NCBI GenBank assembly: GCA_016703325.1
Contig: JADJCH010000002.1
Coordinates: 186,001 to 250,000, forward strand
Length of the DNA stretch: 64,000 nucleotides
Source of the DNA: Burkholderiales bacterium
GTDB taxonomy: Bacteria > Pseudomonadota > Gammaproteobacteria > Burkholderiales > Burkholderiaceae_C
Direction of reading: 5' to 3'
Of the stretch, positions 1-6,170 are shown one piece after another; positions within the stretch are counted from its first letter, which is position 1, and each line of letters begins with the position of its first letter. Under the pieces are notes generated by a model, which saw nothing but the letters and a program-made list of their open reading frames with translations, was not told the DNA's origin and did no database searches. A program made the position numbers and the translations under genes.

Positions 1-129
1 CGGCTTGAAGTCGCTCGGTTCCGCTCCGACCTGAACCTGCCACAGCTCGAATCCCGCCGCCCGTCTCGCCGGCTCCGGAAATCCGGCCAGGTCCTCCAGC
101 GCCGAACCCACGAAGCGCAGCGGTTTCAT
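1..129 (-). CDS. Gp49/HigB-like RelE-superfamily toxin, N-terminal part
   Basis: The gene runs off the left edge, so only the first 43 codons are visible. The protein begins MKPLRFVGSALEDLAGFPEP and continues with RRAAGFELWQVQVG. This matches the start of phage Gp49-like (DUF891) HigB-type toxins, which are RelE/ParE-fold mRNA endonucleases paired with a downstream helix-turn-helix antitoxin. The antitoxin would lie outside the window. The ATG at 129 sits six bases after a good -10 box, so the mRNA may be leaderless. The family call rests on the N-terminus only; catalytic residues cannot be checked. Confidence 0.7.
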   Translation of the reverse strand, partial: MKPLRFVGSALEDLAGFPEPARRAAGFELWQVQVGAEPSDFKP

Positions 130-164
130 AGCTTCATTATCAAAGTACTTTGATGGGTTGGCAA
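129..164 (-). promoter_or_regulatory. Sigma70-like promoter with 16-bp palindrome in the spacer
   Basis: Reading the minus strand there is TTGCCA (164-159), a 17-base spacer, then GATAAT (141-136), and the toxin ATG at 129. The expected transcription start falls at or next to the start codon. A perfect 16-bp palindrome, ATCAAAGTACTTTGAT (139-154), fills most of the spacer and touches the -10 box. That is where an autorepressing antitoxin would bind. Boxes and palindrome are seen directly; the operator role is inferred. Confidence 0.65.
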
Positions 165-210
165 TGGCGTTGGCGGTTGATTCGGCACATCCGGGCGCAA
201 AACTGCGCCC

Positions 211-3200
211 TCACACCCCCCGCCAGCGCCCGTCCTCGCAGCGTGCCCGGGCCACCGCCTCCAGCGTGGCCAGCACGTCGGCCAGGCGCTTCTTCCAGGC
301 ACCGCGGGCGGTGAAGCGGTCGGCGATCTGCGCCTCGCTCAGGCCGGCAGGGCTGGCGGCGAGCAGTTCGGCCACCGCGCGCAGCTGGGCCTTGAGGTCG
401 GTGGGCCAGGGCTGGCGGGTGGCCGCCGCTGCGGTTGGGGCTGCGGCTGCGGCGTCGGTTTCCTCTGCGTCGGGTGCGTCGGGTGCGGGGGCTGCGGGCT
501 CGATCAGGGCCGGCTGCTCGGTGGGGGCGGTGCTCACGGCGGCTGCCGCCCCGCGGCGCTGCTGTGGATCCTGGAAGTCCGGGCGCAGCCAGCGCACCGT
601 GCCCCCGGGCGGACTGCCCGGCCAGGTGCCTGCCTCTTCGGCGGCGCGGCGGGTGTTGAGCGCCACCAGGCGTTCCAGCAGCGCCTCGGTCCAGGCGGCG
701 TGGGCGGCGTCGTCGGCCCAGGGCACCGGGCCCAGGTCGCTCCAGCCGTAGGCGGCCAGCACGGCGGCGTCCAGCTCGTCGTGCAGGCTCTGCAGCACGC
801 CGACCAGGCCCTGGCCGTGCAGCACCTTCTCCTTGGCGGTCAGCGCCTCGCCGCGGCGCAGCTTGCTCAGCACGTTGTACAGGCCGGTGAGGGTGACCGC
901 CTCGTGCTCAGCCTGCCGCGCCTTGCGGTGCGCGTCGATCTGCTCGGCCAGCGAGCGGATGCGCTCGGCCAGCGCGGGGGTGAGGCCGGTGTCGTCGGTG
1001 GCGTCGGGGAACGGGAAGGTCTCCAGGCAGCGCGTCTTGACGTAGACCGGATCGTTGCCGACACCCAGCCGGCTGCCGGTGGCCAGCGCCCATTCGACGT
1101 GCACCTTGCTCGACAGCACACCCAGGTGCAGCGCGTCGCTCAGGGCGATCGCGATCAGCATGTTGTCCGGTAGTACGTCATCGCCCAGAAACTGGAAGTG
1201 CCGGTGTTTGGAGGTTTCGACCGTCGCGATGTAGCGCGGCAGGCCGGCGAGCATCGGCCGCAGGTCCTTGCGTGGCTCGCCAAAGAGCCACCAGTTGTCG
1301 CGGTAGGTGGCGCGATTGTTCTGGTCGCGCTCCGGTTTGACCCGGTCAGCCACCCACTGGTAGACCGCCGGGAACCGGGCGCGCACGGCATCGGCGTCCA
1401 GGCCGAAGAGGTCGATCACCCGCACCCCGCGCGGCCGGTCGGTCAGGTCCCGGCCGTTGCGGTAGGAGCGGATGTGCCGCTCCAGCCCTGCCACGCGGCC
1501 CAGCCCGAGTTCCGCCGCTTCGGCCGGCGTGACGATGAACCCCGCACCGTGCAGCTTGACGCCCGGCGAGGAGATGCCCAGGTTGGCACGCAGCGGCTTC
1601 GCGGCGGCCACGTTGGCGCCGATGCGCAGGTCGGCGTGCAGCAGGGCGCTGCGTTCGGCCAGTGCCACCTGCACCTCGCCGCCCTCGCCGTCCTGCTCAG
1701 CGGTCACGGTCACCAGCTTGCCGGGCGCTGCACCGGGCGCCAGCACCGTCATCGCAATGCGCACCGCCGCGCCGTCGGCACTGTCCACCCAGGGGTGGTC
1801 GGGGATCGCAAAGGCCAGGTGCGCAGCGTCACCGGTCAACGCCGCCTCCACCACGCGGCGGTTGAAGGTCTGCCGCAGCGAGTTGGTGGTGATCAGCCCC
1901 AGCCGCTGCGTACGCCCGGCGCGCAGTTCGGCGGCGGCCTTGGCCCACCAGAACATCACGAAGTCGGCACTGTCGGGCACACCCGGCCAGCTCGCGCGCA
2001 GGGCCTCCACGTAACCGTCGCCCAGCGACTCGCGCATCGGCCCGGCGCCGATGAAGGGCGGGTTGCCGATGATGAAGTCCGCCTGCGGCCACTCGGCGGC
2101 GCGCGGGTTCAGGTAGCGCCACTGCGGCAGCTGTGCCGCCTCGTCGGGCACCTCCTTGCCGGTGACGGGGTGGCGCTTCGTCGTGCGGCCATCCCAGCGC
2201 GTCAGCAGCTTCCCGTCCGCCCCATACGCCGGCTCCTGCGCATCCCAGGCCAGCACCGCATCGCGGCAATCGATGTTGCGGTAGTCGTGCACCACCGGCT
2301 CGGCCACGCTCTGGTTGCCGAAGCTGCGGATCTGCCACTGCAGCCAGCCGATCCACAGCACCAGCTCGGCCAGCGCCGCCGCGCGCGGGTTCAGCTCGAT
2401 GCCCAGGAACTGCTGCAGCGTCACCGTCTCGCCCTCCAGGCCCAGGCGGCTCTGCGTGTCGCCCAGGGCGGCCAGGGCATCCAGCACCTCGGCCTCCATG
2501 CGCTTGAGGTGCTCCAGCGTCACGTACAGGAAGTTGCCGCTGCCGCAGGCCGGGTCCAGCACCCGCAGGCTGCACAGCCGGTGGTGGAAGCGCCGCAGCT
2601 CGGCGCGGGCCTCGTCCAGGCGGTCGGCGCGCTTCTTGCCATCGAGCGCTTCCGCCTCGCGGGCCAGCAGCAGTGCGGCATCGCGGGCGTCGGCCCACTC
2701 GGCGCGCAGCGGCTCCATCACCGTGGGCAGCACCAGCCGCTCCACATAGGCGCGCGGCGTGTAGTGCGCGCCCAGGGCGTGGCGCTCGGTGGGGCTCAGG
2801 GCGCGTTCCAGCAGGGTGCCGAAGATGGCCGGCTCCACCTCGCGCCAGTTGGCCGCGGCCGCACGCTGCAGCAGCTCGATCTGCTCGCGCGTCAACGGCA
2901 GCACGTAGTCGTCGGCCGCGCTGCCCTTGAAGAGTTTGCCGTTGAAGCGCAGCAGGGTGTGCGCCAGCGCCGGGGCAAAGCCGCCCGCATCCATCGTGGC
3001 CCAGAGCGAGCGCAGCATCAGCGCCAGCGTGGCCGGCTCCTCGCTCCAGTCTTCAAGCAGGGCGATGAAGGCGCCGCGGCCGTCCTTGCCGTCCTTCACT
3101 TTGGGCAGCAGCCCCACATCCTCCGCGAACATGCAGAACAGGCAGCGGCTGAGGAAAGCCGCCACACTCTGCGGCGCGTGGCCGGCGCCCTCCAGCCGGG

Positions 3201-3876
3201 TGGCCAGCCCGGCCAGCAGGTCCGACACCTCGCGGGTGACGCGGGCGCTGGCCCGGCTCGGGTCCAGGCTCAGCGGGTCCAGCCAGGCGGCGCGCAGGCG
3301 GTCCCGGGCGGCGGCACCGGCCGGGCCGGCGTCACAGAGTGTGGCCAGGCTCAGGCGGTGGCTGCGTGCATCCGGAAACGGTGTGTAGGTGGCGCCGCTG
3401 CGGCTGAACTCGGCATAGACCTCCACAACATGGCCCACATCGATCACCAGCAGCAGCGGCGGGCGGCCCTCCCCGGCGGGCAGCGCGCGGGCATAGGCCT
3501 CCGCCTGGGCGCGGGCGCGCAGCAGGGCGTCGTCGAAGACCCTGCGCCCGGCCCCGGCCAGCGCGGCGCCGTCGCGGATCTTCTTGGCCTCGGCCACGAA
3601 GGCACCGCGCCGGTAGCAGTCGATGAAGCCGTTGGTGCTGGAGCCGTCACCGTGGTTGAACACCACGCGGCGCTCGAACACGTAGGCGTTGTCGCGCGTG
3701 TCGTCACGCGCCGGGTCCGGTCGCGGCACGCCCAGCAGGGCGCAGAGTTCGGTGATGAAGAGCTGGTAGTTGGCCCGTTCGCTGCCGCCGGAGGTGCTCC
3801 AGCGGGTGTGGAAGGCGGCGAGCTGGGTGGGGGAGGCGTCGGACGCCGGCGTGTGCGAGGTCGAAGCGGACTGCAT
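211..3876 (-). CDS. MmeI-like single-chain type IIL/IIG restriction-modification enzyme
   Basis: A 1221-residue protein that appears to combine endonuclease, adenine methyltransferase and target recognition. Near the N-terminus D86 is followed after nine residues by E96-A-K98, the D-x9-ExK nuclease spacing described for MmeI. A helical linker leads to the methylase core with motif I DPACGSGNF (441-449) and motif IV NPPF (605-608), the N6-adenine type. The part after about 700 should hold target recognition. The last 110 residues are Ala/Pro-rich and end in a predicted small winged-helix-like segment. No separate R, M or S gene is adjacent, as expected for a one-polypeptide system. It is divergent from the nuclease-like gene at 4005 across a 128-base gap. 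An orphan methylase is less likely because the nuclease motif is intact. Confidence 0.85.
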   Translation of the reverse strand: MQSASTSHTPASDASPTQLAAFHTRWSTSGGSERANYQLFITELCALLGVPRPDPARDDTRDNAYVFERRVVFNHGDGSSTNGFIDCYRRGAFVAEAKKIRDGAALAGAGRRVFDDALLRARAQAEAYARALPAGEGRPPLLLVIDVGHVVEVYAEFSRSGATYTPFPDARSHRLSLATLCDAGPAGAAARDRLRAAWLDPLSLDPSRASARVTREVSDLLAGLATRLEGAGHAPQSVAAFLSRCLFCMFAEDVGLLPKVKDGKDGRGAFIALLEDWSEEPATLALMLRSLWATMDAGGFAPALAHTLLRFNGKLFKGSAADDYVLPLTREQIELLQRAAAANWREVEPAIFGTLLERALSPTERHALGAHYTPRAYVERLVLPTVMEPLRAEWADARDAALLLAREAEALDGKKRADRLDEARAELRRFHHRLCSLRVLDPACGSGNFLYVTLEHLKRMEAEVLDALAALGDTQSRLGLEGETVTLQQFLGIELNPRAAALAELVLWIGWLQWQIRSFGNQSVAEPVVHDYRNIDCRDAVLAWDAQEPAYGADGKLLTRWDGRTTKRHPVTGKEVPDEAAQLPQWRYLNPRAAEWPQADFIIGNPPFIGAGPMRESLGDGYVEALRASWPGVPDSADFVMFWWAKAAAELRAGRTQRLGLITTNSLRQTFNRRVVEAALTGDAAHLAFAIPDHPWVDSADGAAVRIAMTVLAPGAAPGKLVTVTAEQDGEGGEVQVALAERSALLHADLRIGANVAAAKPLRANLGISSPGVKLHGAGFIVTPAEAAELGLGRVAGLERHIRSYRNGRDLTDRPRGVRVIDLFGLDADAVRARFPAVYQWVADRVKPERDQNNRATYRDNWWLFGEPRKDLRPMLAGLPRYIATVETSKHRHFQFLGDDVLPDNMLIAIALSDALHLGVLSSKVHVEWALATGSRLGVGNDPVYVKTRCLETFPFPDATDDTGLTPALAERIRSLAEQIDAHRKARQAEHEAVTLTGLYNVLSKLRRGEALTAKEKVLHGQGLVGVLQSLHDELDAAVLAAYGWSDLGPVPWADDAAHAAWTEALLERLVALNTRRAAEEAGTWPGSPPGGTVRWLRPDFQDPQQRRGAAAAVSTAPTEQPALIEPAAPAPDAPDAEETDAAAAAPTAAAATRQPWPTDLKAQLRAVAELLAASPAGLSEAQIADRFTARGAWKKRLADVLATLEAVARARCEDGRWRGV

Positions 3877-4004
3877 GGTGGTGTCTCCCGGGTTTTGTAG
3901 GCGGCAGAACGCCGTGGCAGATTATCTCGGGAGGGGCTTGGCGCGGGCGGCACTTGCCGCACAGCCCCAGCTGCGACGCGTGACTGCCGGGCGAGAATTC
4001 GGGC

Positions 4005-4388
4005 ATGGATGGGAGGCAGCTCGAAGACTTCTTTCACGCCCGGCCCGAAGCGCCCGAGTTCCTGGTGGTTGCCCGCTTCTCGGACGCAGAACGAGCCCTG
4101 TTCGGAACCCGCGCCCGTGAGTTGTGGCTGTCGCGGGTGTCGCTGGATGCGCACCGCCGGTCGCACCCGGAAGTCGGCCTGGACGACTACGCTCGCATTC
4201 CGGAGCTGCTGCGTCTCGGAGAGGTCTGGGCCGGGCCGCAGGAACGCCGCTTCGTTCTGCTCACGATGGCAGGCAAACCCTACCGGGCGGCGCTGAAGAT
4301 CGACCGGACGGGCGACGAGGCGTGGTTCCTGTCGCTGTTCATCAGCAGCAAACAAAAACCGCCCAAGGGGGCGGTCCGGATTCGCTGA
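4005..4388 (+). CDS. Small PBECR-like (barnase/EndoU/colicin/RelE fold) nuclease candidate
   Basis: A 127-residue protein with no signal peptide or membrane segment. The core reads VSLDAHRRSHPEVGLDDYAR, then IPELLRLGEVW, a YRAALK strand and a WFLSLF strand. This resembles the phage-associated PBECR nuclease modules usually found at the C-terminus of phage head-morphogenesis proteins. Here the module stands alone, with only about 40 preceding residues. Its neighbours are a restriction-modification gene and toxin-antitoxin genes, so an RNA- or DNA-cutting effector is plausible. The family assignment comes from pattern recognition only and no catalytic residue is proven. It could equally be a leftover from a prophage head gene. 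Confidence 0.5.
   Translation: MDGRQLEDFFHARPEAPEFLVVARFSDAERALFGTRARELWLSRVSLDAHRRSHPEVGLDDYARIPELLRLGEVWAGPQERRFVLLTMAGKPYRAALKIDRTGDEAWFLSLFISSKQKPPKGAVRIR
4350..4375 (-). terminator. Rho-independent terminator for the minus strand
   Basis: On the minus strand a perfect 7-bp stem (ACCGCCC, positions 4375-4369, pairing with GGGCGGT, 4364-4358) with a 4-base loop is followed by TTTTTGTTT. It points leftward and lies about 130 bases past the end of the minus-strand gene at 4507-4857. It is embedded in the last codons of the convergent 4005 gene. Confidence 0.65.
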
Positions 4389-4506
4389 TCGGCGGTCACG
4401 AAGGTGAAAAGCGCCGGTGGGCCAGGTTGGCGACCCTGGTCGGCTCATCCACCGCCTTGCGGCGGTGGGCCGAGTCAGCCTGATGACCCGCGCCGGCAGA
4501 GGCAGT

Positions 4507-4857
4507 CTATGCCATTCGCGCCGTTGCGCGCAACATGCTCGCATGCCCTGTGGCGCCGGTGGTCTGCGGCTCGCCGCTGAGGGCAATCTCCGGCGCCAGG
4601 ATACGGCTGCAGATGCGCTGGATGAGCTCGGCGTAGGTTTTCACGGCCTGCTGCAGCTCGGCGATGTCGGCCTGGAGCTGCTGCGTCGCATCACGGGTCG
4701 TGGCCCGCGTGGCCCGCGCGGCCCGCGCGGCGCCGCGCTGCGGGTTGCGCTGACGCGCCCGTGCTGCCAGCAGCACTGCCCCCATCTCGGCGCAGAAGGT
4801 GATGACATGCGGCGAGTCGATGCGCTGGCGGGTGAAGCGGGGTGGATGGGTGTTCAT
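4507..4857 (-). CDS. Small unknown protein, MNTHPPRFTRQR family, long copy
   Basis: I do not recognise this 116-residue protein. The ATG at 4857 was chosen because the first 12 residues, MNTHPPRFTRQR, are repeated exactly at the start of the gene at 6063, and both starts have the same palindrome 40 bases upstream. An in-frame ATG six codons earlier is possible. The middle is Arg/Ala/Thr-rich (a run of Arg-Ala-Thr repeats near 50-60), followed by a predicted amphipathic helix of about 30 residues (QQLQADIAELQQAVKTY) that could form a coiled coil. There are no cysteines in a metal-site pattern and no membrane segments. A role in nucleic-acid or protein binding is only a guess. Confidence 0.5.
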   Translation of the reverse strand: MNTHPPRFTRQRIDSPHVITFCAEMGAVLLAARARQRNPQRGAARAARATRATTRDATQQLQADIAELQQAVKTYAELIQRICSRILAPEIALSGEPQTTGATGHASMLRATARMA

Positions 4858-4864
4858 GGCGGTT
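4823..4864. repeat. 42-bp direct repeat, copy 1
   Basis: Identical over 42 bases to 6029-6070. It spans the start codon and first codons of the 4857 gene, so it encodes the shared N-terminus. Downstream the two genes diverge completely, which suggests duplication of a 5' module rather than of a whole gene. Confidence 0.85.
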
Positions 4865-4896
4865 CCCTTGAGCATGAAGGCGGTCTGCCCGTCGTG

Positions 4897-4915
4897 AGGC
4901 TCACCAGGTGAGCCT
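4897..4915. promoter_or_regulatory. Palindrome upstream of the long MNTHPPRF gene
   Basis: Two 9-base arms around a single A: AGGCTCACC-A-GGTGAGCCT. The inner 17 bases recur at 6104-6120. The inner 17-mer starts 40 bases before the ATG, exactly as at the second copy. A dimeric repressor or activator site is the simplest reading. Confidence 0.6.
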
Positions 4916-5040
4916 GTGGGGCGGAGGGGTCGGATCCGGACTCAGCGCGTTGTGGGAGATATCACATGAGCGAGGCCGGCTCCTCTGCTGCTCCGGTCGC
5001 GGAACTTCCTGGCCTCGGCCAGGGAGGCGCCGCATCGGGG

Positions 5041-5066
5041 TTTGTGCTATCTTTTGATGGCACAAA
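5041..5066 (+). promoter_or_regulatory. Toxin-antitoxin promoter/operator
   Basis: An inverted repeat TTTGTGC (5041-5047) and GCACAAA (5060-5066) brackets an extended -10 element, TG-C-TATCTT (5045-5053). The antitoxin ATG follows at 5083 with AAGGAT as ribosome site. A repeat straddling the -10 box is the usual layout for antitoxin autorepression; binding itself is inferred. Confidence 0.6.
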
Positions 5067-5082
5067 GTGAAAGGATCTGCCA

Positions 5083-5430
5083 ATGGAAGCGTATACCGTT
5101 CGAGACCTGCGGGAGCGCACCGGAGACCTGATCCGCGGCGCCGAGGCGGGTGAACTGGCCGTGGTGACCAAGCACGGCACGCCGGTGTTCGTGGCTGTAC
5201 CCTTCGACGACGCGCTGCTGGACGGCGGTGTGCGGCGGGCGCTGGCGGTGAAGCTCTTCGACACCGACGTGCTCACGTTGCGTCAGGCCGCCAAACTGGC
5301 CGGCGAGCCGCTGTCGACGTTCACCGAACGCTGCAGTGCACAGGGGGTGGCGGTGGTGCGTTATCCCGCCGATGAACTGGCCGACGAGGTGGCTCACCTT
5401 GAGCAGATCGAGCCGCCTGCTGGTCGCTGA
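5083..5430 (+). CDS. Antitoxin with Phd/YefM-like N-terminus and UPF0175-like C-terminus
   Basis: A 115-residue first gene of a two-gene operon. Residues 1-45 (MEAYTVRDLRERTGDLIRGA, then LAVVTKHGTPVFVAVP) have the Phd/YefM DNA-binding pattern. Residues 65-105 (LTLRQAAKLAGEPLSTFTER, then GVAVVRYP) look like the helix-turn-helix of UPF0175 proteins, a family that often precedes DUF3368 toxins. The protein thus seems to join two antitoxin types. Its end overlaps the toxin start by 32 bases, so the two are probably translationally coupled. It likely neutralises the PIN-type toxin and represses the promoter at 5041-5066. Confidence 0.75.
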   Translation: MEAYTVRDLRERTGDLIRGAEAGELAVVTKHGTPVFVAVPFDDALLDGGVRRALAVKLFDTDVLTLRQAAKLAGEPLSTFTERCSAQGVAVVRYPADELADEVAHLEQIEPPAGR

Positions 5431-5899
5431 CAGTGGGCCGCTGATCGCTCTGGCCAAGCTGCGGCTGCTGGACCTGCCGGCGGCGATCTACCCGGCCGTG
5501 TGGGTGCCGGCCGCCGTGCTGCACGAGTGCACCCGAACGGGGGTGTTTCCCGATGCCATGGCGATCGAGGCCGCGCTGTCTGCCGGCTGGCTGCATGCCT
5601 GTGAAGATGCGCCGGCGGACGGACACCCGGCGCTGCTGCGGCTGGACGCGGGCGAGCGTGCTGCGATCTCCCTGGCGCTTCAACAAGAGAGGGCCGACCT
5701 GCTGATCGACGAGGCCGCTGGCCGGCAGGCTGCGCGCGCAGTGGGCCTGCGGGTGATCGGTGCCTGCGGCCTGTTGCTGCGGGGCAAGGCCATGGGGCGT
5801 TTGTCCAGCGTCGGGCCGTTGATCGACGAACTGCGACGGCAGGGCTACTTCGTCAGCCCGGCCCTGCGCGCCGAAGTGTTGCGGCTGGCAGGGGAGTGA
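5399..5899 (+). CDS. DUF3368 PIN-like toxin
   Basis: A 166-residue protein. I place the start at TTG 5399, which has GAGGTGG just upstream and leaves the conserved LLVADSGPLIALAKL near the N-terminus; an ATG at 5336 would add 21 residues with no family match. The acidic D11 in VADSGPL, the LDAGERAAI helix and LLIDEAAGRQAARA fit DUF3368, a PIN-domain-related RNase family. It ends with RRQGYFVSPALRAEVLRLAGE-like sequence, also typical. It is the toxin partner of the gene at 5083. The RNase activity follows from the family and is not shown here. Confidence 0.8.
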   Translation: MSRSSRLLVADSGPLIALAKLRLLDLPAAIYPAVWVPAAVLHECTRTGVFPDAMAIEAALSAGWLHACEDAPADGHPALLRLDAGERAAISLALQQERADLLIDEAAGRQAARAVGLRVIGACGLLLRGKAMGRLSSVGPLIDELRRQGYFVSPALRAEVLRLAGE

Positions 5900-5949
5900 A
5901 AGGGGCGAGGCGGCTCTGTACGGCTCGTGCAAGCGGCGCGCCCTGTGTT

Positions 5950-6063
5950 TCAGCGGCCAGTCATCCTGCCGCGCAGGCCGCTCTGCCACTGCGCCAAGTC
6001 CCTGGCCAGCAGGAGCATGTCCAGCACCCGCTGGCGGGTGAAGCGGGGTGGATGGGTGTTCAT
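5950..6063 (-). CDS. Tiny MNTHPPRFTRQR protein, short copy
   Basis: A 37-residue open frame starting at ATG 6063. Its first 12 residues are identical to those of the 4857 gene, then it reads VLDMLLLARDLAQWQSGLRG and stops. It is either a genuine small protein or a truncated copy. The shared 42-bp start region and the palindrome at the same distance upstream show that the 5' module was copied as a unit. No known domain. Confidence 0.4.
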   Translation of the reverse strand: MNTHPPRFTRQRVLDMLLLARDLAQWQSGLRGRMTGR

Positions 6064-6070
6064 GGCGGTT
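6029..6070. repeat. 42-bp direct repeat, copy 2
   Basis: Identical to 4823-4864. The copies are in the same orientation, 1206 bases apart, and bracket the 5083-5899 toxin-antitoxin pair. They could serve as substrates for homologous deletion of that pair. Confidence 0.85.
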
Positions 6071-6103
6071 TGTGGTGGACTGTGACCAGTCTGCGCCGTG
6101 ACG

Positions 6104-6120
6104 GGCTCACCAGGTGAGCC
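6104..6120. promoter_or_regulatory. Palindrome between divergent genes 6063 and 6171
   Basis: GGCTCACC-A-GGTGAGCC, identical to the core at 4898-4914. It lies 40 bases upstream of the minus-strand ATG at 6063 and 50 bases upstream of the plus-strand ATG at 6171, so one regulator could control both. Confidence 0.6.
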
Positions 6121-6170
6121 TGTGCTGCGAAAGAATCCGGTTTCGACGCAACACGACGTGGGAGATGCGC

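Noticed and set aside
1198..3900. 900-residue plus-strand open frame over the restriction enzyme
   Set aside because: GC-rich shadow frame without domains; the minus-strand gene has clear motifs.
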